Shown: positions 1 to 8,697, numbered from the stretch's first letter. The stretch: 64,000 nt of DNA from Thiofaba sp049322715 (GCA_049322715.1 JBMOQP010000010.1:1-64000), one strand, 5' to 3'. The notes: generated by a model not told the origin, from the letters alone. Translations and numbers: made by a program.

Positions 1-68
1 CCACCGCCACCTACAACCTCATCCGCATGGGAACGATCGGCGGGTGGTGGCGAGGTGCCCATGTGTAG
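1..68 (+). CDS. C-terminal end of a transposase (cut by window edge)
   Basis: Reading from base 3, 21 codons run to a TAG at 66-68. The peptide contains TYNLIRMGTI, which resembles the last residues of IS4/IS5-type (DDE, transposase_11) transposases, where an AYNLxR motif precedes the stop. Only this tail is in the window, so the family is a guess from a very short match. It fits with the IS-like terminal sequence that follows. Confidence 0.5.
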   Translation, partial: TATYNLIRMGTIGGWWRGAHV

Positions 69-212
69 GACAGGTGCGTCAAGAATGCGCCGGGGAGCCG
101 TGAAAACCGCTCTCCGAGTGGTCAAGAAGCCCATATCAGCGGGCCTTGCCCCGCGGATCGGCAGGGGGCACAACGTCCCGCCGGATAATCTCGGAAATTT
201 TTCAACGGCCTG
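1..212. mobile_element. Right end of an insertion sequence
   Basis: After the transposase tail there is about 145 bp without a gene. It ends in a stretch (TTTTTCAACGGCCTGCTAG, 198-216) that looks like the terminal inverted repeat of an IS4/IS5-type element. The other end is outside the window, so the repeat and target duplication cannot be verified. The putative end coincides with the TAG stop of the next, leftward-reading gene. Confidence 0.4.
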
Positions 213-1427
213 CTAGGGCGCGGCAACCAGCCGATAGACCGCCCCCTTCTTCCCGAACTGCAGCACGTACACCTCGCCGTCCAGTCCCTCGGCGAATGAC
301 GCGATATTGATCCCGGTGATCATCAGCAACCGGGGCAAACCCTTGCCCTGACAGAGGGCCCAGATGCGGCCGCTGCAGAAGTCACCGTAGAGGTAGGCGC
401 CATGCAGGGCGGGGATGCCCTTGCCGCGGTAGACGTAGCCGCCGGTGACGGAACAGCCCTGGTCGTGGCCGTACTCCGCGACCGGATCGATCAGGGCCTC
501 GGTGCGGCACCGCAAGGTGCCGTAGCAGTGCGCCCCCTCGCGGATGGCCCAACCGTAGTTGCCGCCGCGGACGATCTTGTCGATCTCCTCCCACGCGTTC
601 TGTCCCACGTCACCCGCCCACAGCTCGCCGGTGGCGCGGTCGAAGCTCCAGCGCCAGGGGTTGCGCAGGCCCCAGGCGTAGATCTCCGGCCGCCCTCCCC
701 CCTCTCCATCGGCTTGGGCAAAGGGGTTGTCGGGGGGGATGGCGTAGGGATCACCCTTGTCCACGTCGATGCGCAGCATGGCGCCGAGCAGGGTTTCGAC
801 GTTCTGCCCGTTGCCACGCGGATCGCCCGCCGCGCCGCCGTCGCCCAAGCCGATGTATAGGAAGCCGTCCGGGCCAAAGGCGATCTGCCCACCGTTGTGG
901 TTGGCGTAGGGCTGGGGCAACTCGAGCAGGACGGTCTCGGTGCCTGCGTCCAGCGTCCGCCCGCCGTCGCGGCTGAGGAAGCGCGAGACGCGGGAGACGA
1001 GCGGCGCGCCGTGGGTGGTGTAGGAGAGGAAGACCTGTCCGTTGCGGGCGAAGTCCGGGTGGAAAGCCATGCCGAGCAGGCCGGACTCGCTGTAGCGGGC
1101 CTGCACGCGTTCGCGGATGTCCGCGAACAGCTCGCTCCGGGCCACGTCGGGGCGGTTGTCGAGCACCCGCACCCGGCCTGCCTTCTCCACCACATACCAG
1201 CGGCCGGCATCGCCCGGCGCCTGCAGCATGGCCAGGGGGTCGCCGAAGGGGATGGCCGCGAACACCCTTTCGAGCCTGACGGACGACGCTGCCTCACCTG
1301 CCGCACAGCCGGCCGGCACGTTGCCCGAGAACCCTGTCGCCCGCCCCTCCGGATCCGCCCCGCAGGCAACCATGGACGCGCAGGCCATGAGGCACACGAG
1401 GGGACGCAGGATGACGGAGACGTTCAT
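213..1427 (-). CDS. PQQ-dependent aldose sugar dehydrogenase-like lipoprotein
   Basis: 404-residue protein of the glucose/sorbosone dehydrogenase family (six-bladed beta-propeller), which oxidises sugars in the periplasm using PQQ. Visible family motifs include GLLGMAFHPDF, NHNGGQIAFGPDG, YIGLGDGGAAGDP, GLRNPWRWSFD and GDVGQNAWEEID. The N-terminus is a lipoprotein signal ending in MVAC, with Cys22 the likely lipidated residue. I chose the ATG at 1427 because the signal peptide starts there and GGGAGAA lies upstream; an upstream start would add nine non-signal residues. The stop codon abuts the IS end at the window's left edge. Substrate is unknown and no PQQ synthesis genes are nearby. Confidence 0.85.
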   Translation of the reverse strand: MNVSVILRPLVCLMACASMVACGADPEGRATGFSGNVPAGCAAGEAASSVRLERVFAAIPFGDPLAMLQAPGDAGRWYVVEKAGRVRVLDNRPDVARSELFADIRERVQARYSESGLLGMAFHPDFARNGQVFLSYTTHGAPLVSRVSRFLSRDGGRTLDAGTETVLLELPQPYANHNGGQIAFGPDGFLYIGLGDGGAAGDPRGNGQNVETLLGAMLRIDVDKGDPYAIPPDNPFAQADGEGGGRPEIYAWGLRNPWRWSFDRATGELWAGDVGQNAWEEIDKIVRGGNYGWAIREGAHCYGTLRCRTEALIDPVAEYGHDQGCSVTGGYVYRGKGIPALHGAYLYGDFCSGRIWALCQGKGLPRLLMITGINIASFAEGLDGEVYVLQFGKKGAVYRLVAAP

Positions 1428-1507
1428 GGATGGTTCTCCCGGCCTGGCTGCCAAGGGCTTTCAATCCTTGTTGTAGTCCATCCCGCCCGCAGCGGCAGGC
1501 GAAAATC

Positions 1508-2545
1508 TCAACCGTGCACGACCTCGACCAGCTGCAGCTTTCCCCGCGCCTCCATCTTGAACCGCACCGGCAGGAATTGCTCGATCAGCCACATGACCGT
1601 CCGCGCGTGCAGGCTGACCTCCCGCACCGTGAAGCGGGAAGTCCCCCGCGCCTGCGCCGCGTAGATGAGAAGCTGGTCGGCGGCGTGGATGTCCAGCGCG
1701 GCGCCGGCATCCAGTTCCGCCCGCAGGGCATGGCCCGCATCCTCCCCCAGCTTCTCGGCCGTCACGCCGCGCTCGGCCACGGCCGCCACCCCCAGCAGGC
1801 TGCGCTCGGTTTCGGCCACGAGCACCATCGCGCCGCCGGTGCCGCAGGCCTCCTCCTCGGCCAATACCTTCGTCTCGATCTCGACCGGCCCGAAGCCGGT
1901 CAGGCAGGCGCGTGCCGCCCCAGCCATACGCTCGGGGATGTGCAGCGGCAGCCGGGACACGTGGGCCACGCCCCGGATGGAGCGCAGCGCGCCGGGCGAT
2001 TCCGCGACCAAGGGGGCGAGGGCTGCGCAGGGCATGACCTTCAGGCCGACCTCTCCTCCACCCCTGGGGTAGTAGCCGTGCCGCACCGCCTCGACGCCAA
2101 CCCGGGCCCCCATGCGCGCGAGCCAGGGCAGGAACACGAGACGCAGGTAGTCCACCGGCGGCGCCATCCTCACGTCGGTACCGCCGGTGATGGCGAGCCG
2201 GCAGGGTCCGTCGGCGTGCAGGACGACGGGCAGCAGCGCTTGCAGGACCAGCGCGATGCTGCCTGCGGTGCCAACGTCGAAACGGTAGTCGCCGCCCTTG
2301 ATGCGCCCGGGCTGGAAGCGGACCTCCGCCGCCCCGAGCTCCGCGCCATTCAGCTCGCCGCCGCTAACCACGGCCACGGCCCGCATCGCCGTCAGGTGCT
2401 GAGCCATGAGGCCGGGCCTGGCGCGCCGGGCGCGGATATTCCTGAGGATGATCGGCCGCCCGGTGATCGCCGCCAGGGCCATGGCATAGCGGCTCAGCTG
2501 CCCGCCTCCCTCGCCGAAACTGCCGTCGATCTCGAGCGAGCTCAT
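1508..2545 (-). CDS. rtcA: RNA 3'-terminal phosphate cyclase
   Basis: 345 residues, the normal length for RtcA, which uses ATP to convert RNA 3'-phosphates to 2',3'-cyclic phosphates through an adenylated histidine. Family motifs visible are the N-terminal EIDGSFGEGGGQLSRYA, GRPIILRNIRARRARPGL and the C-terminal HARTVMWLIEQFLP. Its ATG overlaps the stop of the DUF72 gene (ATGA), so the two are probably translated together. The usual partners RtcB and RtcR are not in the window, so it is separated from the classic rtcBA operon here. Confidence 0.93.
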   Translation of the reverse strand: MSSLEIDGSFGEGGGQLSRYAMALAAITGRPIILRNIRARRARPGLMAQHLTAMRAVAVVSGGELNGAELGAAEVRFQPGRIKGGDYRFDVGTAGSIALVLQALLPVVLHADGPCRLAITGGTDVRMAPPVDYLRLVFLPWLARMGARVGVEAVRHGYYPRGGGEVGLKVMPCAALAPLVAESPGALRSIRGVAHVSRLPLHIPERMAGAARACLTGFGPVEIETKVLAEEEACGTGGAMVLVAETERSLLGVAAVAERGVTAEKLGEDAGHALRAELDAGAALDIHAADQLLIYAAQARGTSRFTVREVSLHARTVMWLIEQFLPVRFKMEARGKLQLVEVVHG

Positions 2546-3255
2546 CCAAGCATCTCCTTCAGTTGCAGGGCATTGCGCACGGCATGGGCCGCCTCGTCGT
2601 TGTCAAAGTAGACGTAGGCCATCCTGGCCTCCTGGCGCCCGAGCCACTCGGCCCAATCGGCCAGCGCCCGCCTGTCGTAACGGCCGCAGTAGGGCTCGCC
2701 GGAGCCATGCAGGCGCAGGTAGACGAAATCCGCGGTGGTCACGCGCGGGCTCTCGAAGCCGCCGATGTCGTACACGCAGAAGGCGGCGTTGAACTCGGCC
2801 AGCAGGTCAATGACCTCCCGCGTGTGCCAGCTCGGATCGCGCAGCTCGAAGGCCGCCCGCACCCCTTCAGGCAGGGCCTGCAGGAAGGCCCGCAGACGCT
2901 CGGGATCCGCGTGCCAACGGGGAGGCAGCTGGAATAGCAGCGGCCCGAGCTTTCCCCCCAGTCCTTCGATGGCCTCCAGCAGCGGCGGCAGGGTCTGCTC
3001 CGGCGCCTTCAGCTTCTTGAAGTGGGTGATGAAGCGGCTGGCCTTCACGGCGAAGACGAAGCCCTCGGGGGTGGCGTCCCGCCAGGCGGCAAAGTTCTCC
3101 CGCGTGGGCAGGCGGTAGAAGCTGCGGTTGATCTCCACGCTGGCGAAATGGCCGGCGTAGAAGGCGAGCCAGTCGGGCTCCCGAAGGTCGACCGGATAGA
3201 AAGGACCCTGCCAGTGCGGGTAGGCCCAGCCGGACGTGCCGATATGCAGTTGCAC
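2542..3255 (-). CDS. DUF72 domain protein (YecE family)
   Basis: 237 residues matching the DUF72/YecE family, a TIM-barrel-like fold of unproven function. Typical motifs are IGTSGWAYPHWQGPFYP at the N-terminus, FAVKASRFITH, LLFQLPPRW, FELRDPSW and YLRLHGSGEPY. The start is a GTG at 3255 with GGGGGAAA upstream. It overlaps rtcA by four bases. Its start lies only 35 bp from the divergent start of the mobile-element gene at 3291, which leaves little room for a promoter and suggests the element inserted just upstream. Confidence 0.88.
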   Translation of the reverse strand: MQLHIGTSGWAYPHWQGPFYPVDLREPDWLAFYAGHFASVEINRSFYRLPTRENFAAWRDATPEGFVFAVKASRFITHFKKLKAPEQTLPPLLEAIEGLGGKLGPLLFQLPPRWHADPERLRAFLQALPEGVRAAFELRDPSWHTREVIDLLAEFNAAFCVYDIGGFESPRVTTADFVYLRLHGSGEPYCGRYDRRALADWAEWLGRQEARMAYVYFDNDEAAHAVRNALQLKEMLG

Positions 3256-3290
3256 CCGATTTCCCCCGCCGATGGCATGGAAACGCTGCC

Positions 3291-4589
3291 GTGACGCATC
3301 AAGTATCCGACGCTGACTTCTACTTCGCCATCATGCTGGCCCGCTTCACTTCGGACCGGGATCAATGGCTACGCTTGTTCTCTCAAAGCGGAATGGCTAA
3401 GACGCTGGAGCGCAAGGGCAGCTCTCGGAACCAGCAGCAATACCTCCAGCGGACTTACAACAAGGCACGGGGAAGGGCCGACAACGATGAAGCCGTAGCC
3501 CGCTGGGCGCGAAGCCTGATGCAGCCCCGCGACATCGAAGGCGAAGACCCGGACTTTGAATATCTGGACAGCTTCGCCGAGGGCGCACCGGCTGAACTCA
3601 AGCTGGTTGATGGGCTTCTGGGGGAAGGCGGCTTGTCGGTGATCTACGGCCCGCCGAACGCTGGCAAGTCCTTCCTCGCGCTGGACCTCGCCTTTGCCAT
3701 AGCGTCCGGGCGTCCATGGTTTGGCAAACCCACAGTTGCCGGTCCGGTGCTGTACGCCGCAGGGGAAGCGGCTCCGGGTTTGCGCAAGCGGACGAGGGCC
3801 ATCATCCAGCACAAGGGCTGTGCCGGGGCACCAATCGGCATCTTGAAAACGGCGCTGGACCTACCGAACGACTGGGACCTGCTGGCAGCTCGCCTTCGTA
3901 GGATGCAGCGCGACCTCGGCCAAGCACCGGCCCTGCTGGTCATCGACACCGTTAATCGCTTCTACGGCGACGGCGACGAGAACTCATCTAAGGACATGCG
4001 GGCCTTCCTCGGATCGGTGGACAAGGTGCGCAAGGAATTCCCGGCACTCCATGTCCTGCTGATTCACCACTCCGGCAAGGACGCGGACAAGGGGATGCGC
4101 GGCTCTACCGCTTTGCTGGGTGCTATCGACACCGCCATCCAGTGCAAGGCGGAACCGAAGCATCTGGCTTGGGTGGAGAAGCAGCGCGAAGGCGTGGCGC
4201 ACTACGGCCTCCCGTTCAAGCTGCGCGAGGTCGTAGTTGATTACCCCGACGGGAGGGAGCTAACCACTTGCATCGTCGAACAGGACACCGACGGCAAGCC
4301 GGCCCCGGTCAATAAGAGCACCAGCCGCACCGTGCTGGCCCTCCGCAACCTAGACGCCTTCGCCAAGCAAAGCGGCGAACCCATCACCTTCCAAAGTGTG
4401 GTCAATACCGCCCTCCGACTGCGCGAACCGGGGGAGAAGGAAGGCACCTACAACTCGGAGAAGCAGAACGTCCGCAAGGCTCTGGAGCAACTGCGCGACG
4501 ACTACAAGGCCGTTGATTACGACGGCGGAATGGCAGCAACCACAGTTATCACCATCCTCGACCGCTTCTGCGGCCTCGTCATCAGCTAA
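3291..4589 (+). CDS. AAA family ATPase, RepA-like hexameric helicase
   Basis: 432 residues. A RecA-type ATPase core occupies about residues 95-300: Walker A GPPNAGKS, Walker B LLVIDTVNR, then LLIHHSGKD and RGSTALLGAID. This arrangement is typical of RepA-like replicative helicases (AAA_25) of plasmids, phages and satellites. Residues 1-90 are charged and unassigned. The start is a GTG with a weak ribosome site (GGAAA), and no better upstream start is in frame, so the N-terminus may be truncated. It heads three closely spaced genes of the mobile-element remnant. Confidence 0.75.
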   Translation: MTHQVSDADFYFAIMLARFTSDRDQWLRLFSQSGMAKTLERKGSSRNQQQYLQRTYNKARGRADNDEAVARWARSLMQPRDIEGEDPDFEYLDSFAEGAPAELKLVDGLLGEGGLSVIYGPPNAGKSFLALDLAFAIASGRPWFGKPTVAGPVLYAAGEAAPGLRKRTRAIIQHKGCAGAPIGILKTALDLPNDWDLLAARLRRMQRDLGQAPALLVIDTVNRFYGDGDENSSKDMRAFLGSVDKVRKEFPALHVLLIHHSGKDADKGMRGSTALLGAIDTAIQCKAEPKHLAWVEKQREGVAHYGLPFKLREVVVDYPDGRELTTCIVEQDTDGKPAPVNKSTSRTVLALRNLDAFAKQSGEPITFQSVVNTALRLREPGEKEGTYNSEKQNVRKALEQLRDDYKAVDYDGGMAATTVITILDRFCGLVIS

Positions 4590-4604
4590 CAAGGAGCAGC
4601 AACC

Positions 4605-5099
4605 ATGAACTACAAAGCATTCGCCCCGACCGACCTCCCGAGGGGGGTCCCCAGGTACGCCGCAACGGTGCTACGCGACGAAAAAGGGGGCCTTTACGTC
4701 TCTCCGCGGGTAGCCAACCTAGATGAAATGGTAGCCGTGATGGCAACGAATTTTGATGGCGCCCCGTCCTTGAGCCACAAGGGTCATATCTACGTGCCGG
4801 CGGACTGGGTGCGGGCAGAGTATGCACATCACGTTAAAGGGCTTGACGAGCTACTAGACGCAATGGCGGCCACCATTGCGGAGCAGAAAGAAGATGCAAC
4901 CGTGAGCAAGCAGAGCAGTCCCGTTCTTGAGCCCTTCGACGATTTCATTTCGCAGCCGGTGACCAAGCGCGACTTGGTTCTGGAGCACATCAACGATGCA
5001 GGCCGCTACGTACAGCATGGTTCCCCGGAGGGTGCCATCTGGCGACTGGAGGAAGCCTTGAAGCTCCTTCATGGCATGGCAGCAAAGGAGGACAAGTAA
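4605..5099 (+). CDS. Hypothetical protein of the mobile element
   Basis: 164 residues, unrecognised. It starts 15 bp after the helicase gene with a good ribosome site (AAGGAG) and ends at a TAA whose last base begins the next gene's ATG (TAATG), so the three genes form one operon. There is no signal peptide or membrane segment. A mixed-charge stretch around residues 110-164 (TKRDLVLEHINDAG and a leucine-rich end) is probably helical. A DNA-binding or accessory replication role would be a guess. Confidence 0.6.
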   Translation: MNYKAFAPTDLPRGVPRYAATVLRDEKGGLYVSPRVANLDEMVAVMATNFDGAPSLSHKGHIYVPADWVRAEYAHHVKGLDELLDAMAATIAEQKEDATVSKQSSPVLEPFDDFISQPVTKRDLVLEHINDAGRYVQHGSPEGAIWRLEEALKLLHGMAAKEDK

Positions 5100-6040
5100 T
5101 GAACGCAATGCACCTTCCCGGGCTGGCCGGAGAGATTGCCCAGCACCTCAACGAACAGGCCCCTGTCGCCACTCCCCGGATGGCAATGGGCGGGGCCATT
5201 GCCCTGCTGGGGGCCATCGTCGGCGCTGGCTGGGAGTTACCGCATATCGGCCTTTACCCAGAATCAGCCGTGCGCCGCGTCCTGCCGCACCTTGAGCCGG
5301 AGGACTTCCCGATAATGCAGCCCATCGGGCAAAGCGTCATGCTGGTAGCCGACCCGGCGCACGGCAAGGGCGGAATCATCGAAGGGGTCGAGGCCCTGCT
5401 GGGCGGGCTGCAACGGCTGCGCCCGGACACCTCGGCCATTGCCCAGCGGCTGCTGACCATCCAGCACTTCAACCATCTTGCGCTTGCGGGGATGGAGCCG
5501 GAACCCGAGGATGTGGATAGGGTGCGCGGCATCGTCAAGCCTGCGACCTTCGACCGGCTGCTAGACGGCTCCCTGTTCCTGCTGGCCGAATCGACGCCGG
5601 ATGACTTTGATTACCTGCTGCCGCATTGGTACGAGGGCAGCCCGTTCTACGGCCAGTGCCTGATGATCCGGCACCATGGCCCGAGGGGCGAGAAGAACAG
5701 ACAACCACATGGGCAGCCATCCGCTGCGCTGCTGGGCCGTCTGGCCGAGCTGGCGGACCTGGCCCAAGCGGAGCGAAAGGTTCTGGTCGAAGTCACCGAG
5801 GACGCCGCCGCTTGGTATCGCCTGTTCCTGCGCTTGGACATGGACACCTACTGCGAGCATGGGCCGGTCGGGCTGGAGGGCGAATGGGCGCGGCAGTCGT
5901 TGCAAGTGGCGGCCATCGTCGCGGTAGGGCTGGACCCTCTGCGCCCGGTCATCACCGACGAGGTTTTCCGGCTTGCCAGCGACCTTGCAAGCGAAGGCGT
6001 CCGGCTGGCCCGCGCTGGGCTGGGGGTGGCTGGGGTGTAA
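5099..6040 (+). CDS. Hypothetical protein of the mobile element, DUF3987-like features
   Basis: 313 residues. An N-terminal helix (PRMAMGGAIALLGAIVGAGW) and a C-terminal part beginning VEVTEDAAAWYRLF and running through ARQSLQVAAIVAVGLDP and ITDEVFRLASDLA recall the end regions of DUF3987-type phage primase/helicase proteins. The central ATPase motifs of that family are absent, so if related it is a shortened form. Its start overlaps the previous stop by one base. Function unknown. Confidence 0.55.
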   Translation: MNAMHLPGLAGEIAQHLNEQAPVATPRMAMGGAIALLGAIVGAGWELPHIGLYPESAVRRVLPHLEPEDFPIMQPIGQSVMLVADPAHGKGGIIEGVEALLGGLQRLRPDTSAIAQRLLTIQHFNHLALAGMEPEPEDVDRVRGIVKPATFDRLLDGSLFLLAESTPDDFDYLLPHWYEGSPFYGQCLMIRHHGPRGEKNRQPHGQPSAALLGRLAELADLAQAERKVLVEVTEDAAAWYRLFLRLDMDTYCEHGPVGLEGEWARQSLQVAAIVAVGLDPLRPVITDEVFRLASDLASEGVRLARAGLGVAGV

Positions 6041-6150
6041 CCCCGGCTGGGCTGGGAGGGTGTTTCACCCCCAACTTCACCCCCGGCCTTTGGCTGGCCT
6101 TGGTGGGGGCTGAGAAACGGGGGTGAAAAGACTGCACCCCCGGAAAGCGA

Positions 6151-6179
6151 AAGGGGCTACGGATCAACCGTAACCCCTT
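6151..6179. terminator. Hairpin at the element/tRNA-Thr boundary
   Basis: AAGGGGCTACGG and CCGTAACCCCTT form a 12-bp stem with one mismatch and a five-base loop, followed by AATTTATT. It lies between the element's last gene and the 3' end of tRNA-Thr and could terminate transcription from either side. The preceding 110 bp hold several GGGGGTGAA-type motifs in both orientations, without a gene. Confidence 0.5.
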
Positions 6180-6187
6180 GAATTTAT

Positions 6188-6263
<76 letters not shown>

Positions 6264-6279
6264 GAAACCTTTACCAGCG

Positions 6280-6319
6280 CATTACGAATGAGCTGCTCTA
6301 CCAACTGAGCTACACCGGC
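6280..6319 (-). repeat. Partial tRNA-Thr (CGT), 5' half, copy A
   Basis: The 5' forty bases of a tRNA-Thr (acceptor strand, D-arm and anticodon arm up to TTCGTAATG) with no T-arm. The acceptor and anticodon-stem bases differ from the intact gene (GCCGGTG; AGCTCATTCG), so this is not a recent exact copy. Its 5' end is exactly 56 nt upstream of the intact tRNA's 5' end. Confidence 0.85.
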
Positions 6320-6335
6320 CAAATTTTTACCCTAG

Positions 6336-6375
6336 CATTACGAATCAGTTGCTCTACCAACTGAGCTATTGCGGC
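6336..6375 (-). repeat. Partial tRNA-Thr (CGT), 5' half, copy B
   Basis: A second tRNA-Thr 5' half with the anticodon arm identical to the intact gene as far as TTCGTAAT, but a different acceptor strand (GCCGCAA). It begins exactly 56 nt upstream of copy A. Both partial copies are followed by a related spacer (GGTAAA-N2-TTT-N-GCCG), which points to one repeated mechanism. Confidence 0.85.
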
Positions 6376-6412
6376 AATGACTCGGGATTCTAGCGCACGC
6401 GGCGCGACGGCC

Positions 6413-7516
6413 TCAATGCAGCCCGCCGGGACGGGGGGCATCGATGGCGTAGGGGGCAGGGTCGAGGACGGCCGCCTCGCCCTCGACGAGCTGGACCAGA
6501 AGCTCGGTGGAAGCCGGCCCCATCACCAGGCCGTTACGGAAGTGGCCGGTGTGCAGGAACAGTCCCTCGACCCCGGGATGCGGGCCGATGTAGGGGATGC
6601 CGGCCGGCACGCCCGGACGGAGACCTGCCCAGTGGTGCTCGAGGGGTGCGTCGCGCAGCTCCGGGGCCAGCTCGAGCGCGAAGCGGTGCAACTCCTGCCG
6701 GGCTTCGGGTGTGGCCCGTTTCTCGAAGCCGGCCTGCTCGACCGTGCTGCCGACCACAATCCGGCCGTCGCGGCGGGGGATGAGGTAGCGGCCGCCGCGC
6801 ATCACGATGCGCCGGAGGCTACTGCCCGGCGCGTTCAGCACAAGCATCTGACCGCGCACCGGCTGGACCTGCGGCGGCTGGGGCAGCAACCCGGCCAGGC
6901 CGCCGCTCCAGGCCCCGGCTGCGAGGACGACGGCATCGGCCGGCATGGCCCGCCCCTCGACCCGCACCCCCTGGACGCGCCCGCCGCTCACCTCCAGCCG
7001 CTCCGCCGCGGCGCCCTCGACCAGACGGACGCCACTCGACTCCACCGCCGCGCGCAGGGCGCGCACCAGGCGCGGGTTGCGGATCTGCGCGACCTGCGGC
7101 ATCCACCAGCCGGGCTCGGTGACGCCTGCCAGCCCCGGCTGGATTGCTGCGATGTCCACGGCCCCCACCGGCTCGACCGGCGTGCCGGTGCGGCACGACC
7201 AGGCCAGCGCCTCGTCGCCCTCGGCGCCGTCGAGTGTGAGCAGGCCGCTGGGCAGGTGCTCGGGGTCGATGCCCGTCGTCTCGATCAGGGCGGCGACCAG
7301 CGCCGGATAGAGCTCCTGCGAGCGTCGGGCGAGCGCATTGACCGGATCGGCATAGCGCCACGGATAGAGCGGACAGAGAATGCCGCCGCCGGCCCACGAA
7401 GACTCGCGGCCTGCCTGCTGTCGGTCGACAAGGGTCACGGCGTAGCCGCGCTGACGCAGGGCGAGGGCCGTCAGCATGCCGATGGCGCCCGCGCCGACGA
7501 TGATGAAATCGCTCAT
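6413..7516 (-). CDS. thiO: Glycine oxidase (FAD-dependent)
   Basis: 367 residues of the D-amino-acid oxidase fold. ThiO oxidises glycine to iminoglycine for the thiazole half of thiamine. Visible are the N-terminal FAD-binding IIVGAGAIGMLTALALRQRG, the family's SWAGGGILCPLYPW, the central PVRGQMLVLNAPG, and C-terminal WAGLRPGVPAGIPYIG and GHFRNGLVMGP motifs. It stands alone between tRNA-Thr and tRNA-Gly; thiG and thiS are not in the window. Other DAAO-family oxidases are possible, but the motif set favours ThiO. Confidence 0.85.
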   Translation of the reverse strand: MSDFIIVGAGAIGMLTALALRQRGYAVTLVDRQQAGRESSWAGGGILCPLYPWRYADPVNALARRSQELYPALVAALIETTGIDPEHLPSGLLTLDGAEGDEALAWSCRTGTPVEPVGAVDIAAIQPGLAGVTEPGWWMPQVAQIRNPRLVRALRAAVESSGVRLVEGAAAERLEVSGGRVQGVRVEGRAMPADAVVLAAGAWSGGLAGLLPQPPQVQPVRGQMLVLNAPGSSLRRIVMRGGRYLIPRRDGRIVVGSTVEQAGFEKRATPEARQELHRFALELAPELRDAPLEHHWAGLRPGVPAGIPYIGPHPGVEGLFLHTGHFRNGLVMGPASTELLVQLVEGEAAVLDPAPYAIDAPRPGGLH

Positions 7517-7549
7517 TCGTGGGCGGTCATGGGCCTGGGATCAGGAAAC

Positions 7550-7623
7550 TGGAGCGGGTGATGGGAATCGAACCCACGCTTGAGGCTTGGGAAGCCGCCG
7601 TTCTACCATTGAACTACACCCGC
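7550..7623 (-). tRNA. tRNA-Gly (CCC)
   Basis: Minus-strand cloverleaf: acceptor GCGGGTG/CACCCGC, D-arm AGTTCAATGGTAGAAC, anticodon loop TTCCCAA (CCC, Gly), T-arm GGTTCGATTCC and encoded CCA. It lies between thiO and oxyR, transcribed away from oxyR. Confidence 0.95.
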
Positions 7624-7669
7624 CTGGGCGCTCGATTCTAGCCCCCTTGCCCTCCCGAATCAAAGCCGC

Positions 7670-8620
7670 ATGACCCTTACCGAACTTCGCTACATCGTCG
7701 CCGTCGCACGCGAGCGCCACTTCAGCCGGGCGGCCGAGAGCTGTTTCGTCAGCCAGCCCACCCTCAGCGTGGGCGTGCGCAAGCTGGAAGAGGCGCTCGG
7801 CGTGCAGATCTTCGAGCGCGGGCCGAAGAGCGAGGTGAGGCTGACCACCGCGGGCGAGCGCATCGTCGCCCAAGCGCAGCGGGTGCTGGAGGAGGTCGAG
7901 CGGCTCAAGCAGGTGGCCAGGCACAGCCAGGATCCGCTCAACGGCCCGCTGCGATTCGGCCTGATCTACACCATCGGCCCCTATCTCCTGCCCCACCTCA
8001 TCCCCGCGCTGCATACCCGCGCACCGCAGATGCCGCTCCTGATCGAGGAGGGTTTCACCTCCGAGCTGGCGGAACGCCTGCGCTACGGCGAACTGGACGT
8101 GATCGTCGTCTCCCTGCCCTTCAGCGAGCCGGGCGTGGTCACCCAGGCGGTCTACGACGAGCCGTTCGTGGTCGCCATGCCGCCGGAACACCCATGGAGG
8201 GAGACGGCCATCCTGCCGCCGGAGCGGCTCGCGGAGGGCGAGCTGCTGATGCTCGGCCAGGGCCACTGCTTCCGCGACCAGGTGCTGCAGATGTGCCCGG
8301 ACTGCAACCGCAGCGCGGCGATCGGCGGCCTGCAGCGCACCCTGGAGGGCAGTTCGCTGGAGACGATCCGCCACATGGTGGCCTCGGGGCTGGGGGTGAC
8401 GGTGCTGCCGTGTTCGTCGGCGCAGAACGACATGGAGGGGGGACGGCTGGTGTATCGCGAGTTCCGCGAGCCCGTCCCCATGCGGCGGGTGGTGCTGGCC
8501 TGGCGCAAGAGTTTTCCCCGTCCGGAGGCGGTCGAGGCGCTGCGTCAGACCATTCTCGAGGCCAAGGTCCCCTGCCTGCGCATGCTGCCGGACCAGCCGA
8601 TCATGCCGGGCAGGGAATGA
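7670..8620 (+). CDS. oxyR: Hydrogen peroxide sensor/regulator OxyR
   Basis: 316-residue LysR-type activator. The N-terminal winged helix reads MTLTELRYIVAVARERHFSR with SQPTLSVGVRKLEE as recognition region. The effector domain carries the two redox cysteines at positions 200 and 209 (GHCFRDQVLQMC), matching Cys199/Cys208 of E. coli OxyR, which form a disulfide with peroxide; a third Cys follows at 212. It is a single gene; the divergent neighbour is tRNA-Gly and no catalase or peroxiredoxin gene is adjacent. Confidence 0.95.
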   Translation: MTLTELRYIVAVARERHFSRAAESCFVSQPTLSVGVRKLEEALGVQIFERGPKSEVRLTTAGERIVAQAQRVLEEVERLKQVARHSQDPLNGPLRFGLIYTIGPYLLPHLIPALHTRAPQMPLLIEEGFTSELAERLRYGELDVIVVSLPFSEPGVVTQAVYDEPFVVAMPPEHPWRETAILPPERLAEGELLMLGQGHCFRDQVLQMCPDCNRSAAIGGLQRTLEGSSLETIRHMVASGLGVTVLPCSSAQNDMEGGRLVYREFREPVPMRRVVLAWRKSFPRPEAVEALRQTILEAKVPCLRMLPDQPIMPGRE

Positions 8621-8623
8621 GAC

Positions 8624-8697
8624 GTCCCCGATCCGTCGGGAACGGATCGGGGACTGACGCAGGCAGGCCCGTAGGGTGCCGCCCAGGGATGGGCGGC
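8624..8697. repeat. Two perfect hairpins after oxyR (REP-like)
   Basis: The first has a 13-bp perfect stem (GTCCCCGATCCGT at 8624, loop CGGGA, ending 8654). The second (8678-8697) is GCCGCCC-AGGGAT-GGGCGGC. Neither is followed by a T run, so they are not typical terminators, although they sit between convergent genes. The AGGGAT loop recurs in repeats near 40108 and 57918. Confidence 0.65.

Larger units (their letters stand above)
3256..6187. mobile_element. Remnant of an integrative element next to tRNA-Thr
   Basis: Between the DUF72 gene and the 3' end of tRNA-Thr lie three same-strand genes: a RepA-like ATPase and two unknown proteins. A replication-type helicase against the 3' end of a tRNA is the usual layout of an integrated phage satellite or plasmid-like island. 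No integrase, excisionase or capsid gene is present and I found no duplicate of the tRNA 3' end near 3256-3290, so it is probably a truncated element. Both boundaries are inferred. Confidence 0.55.
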
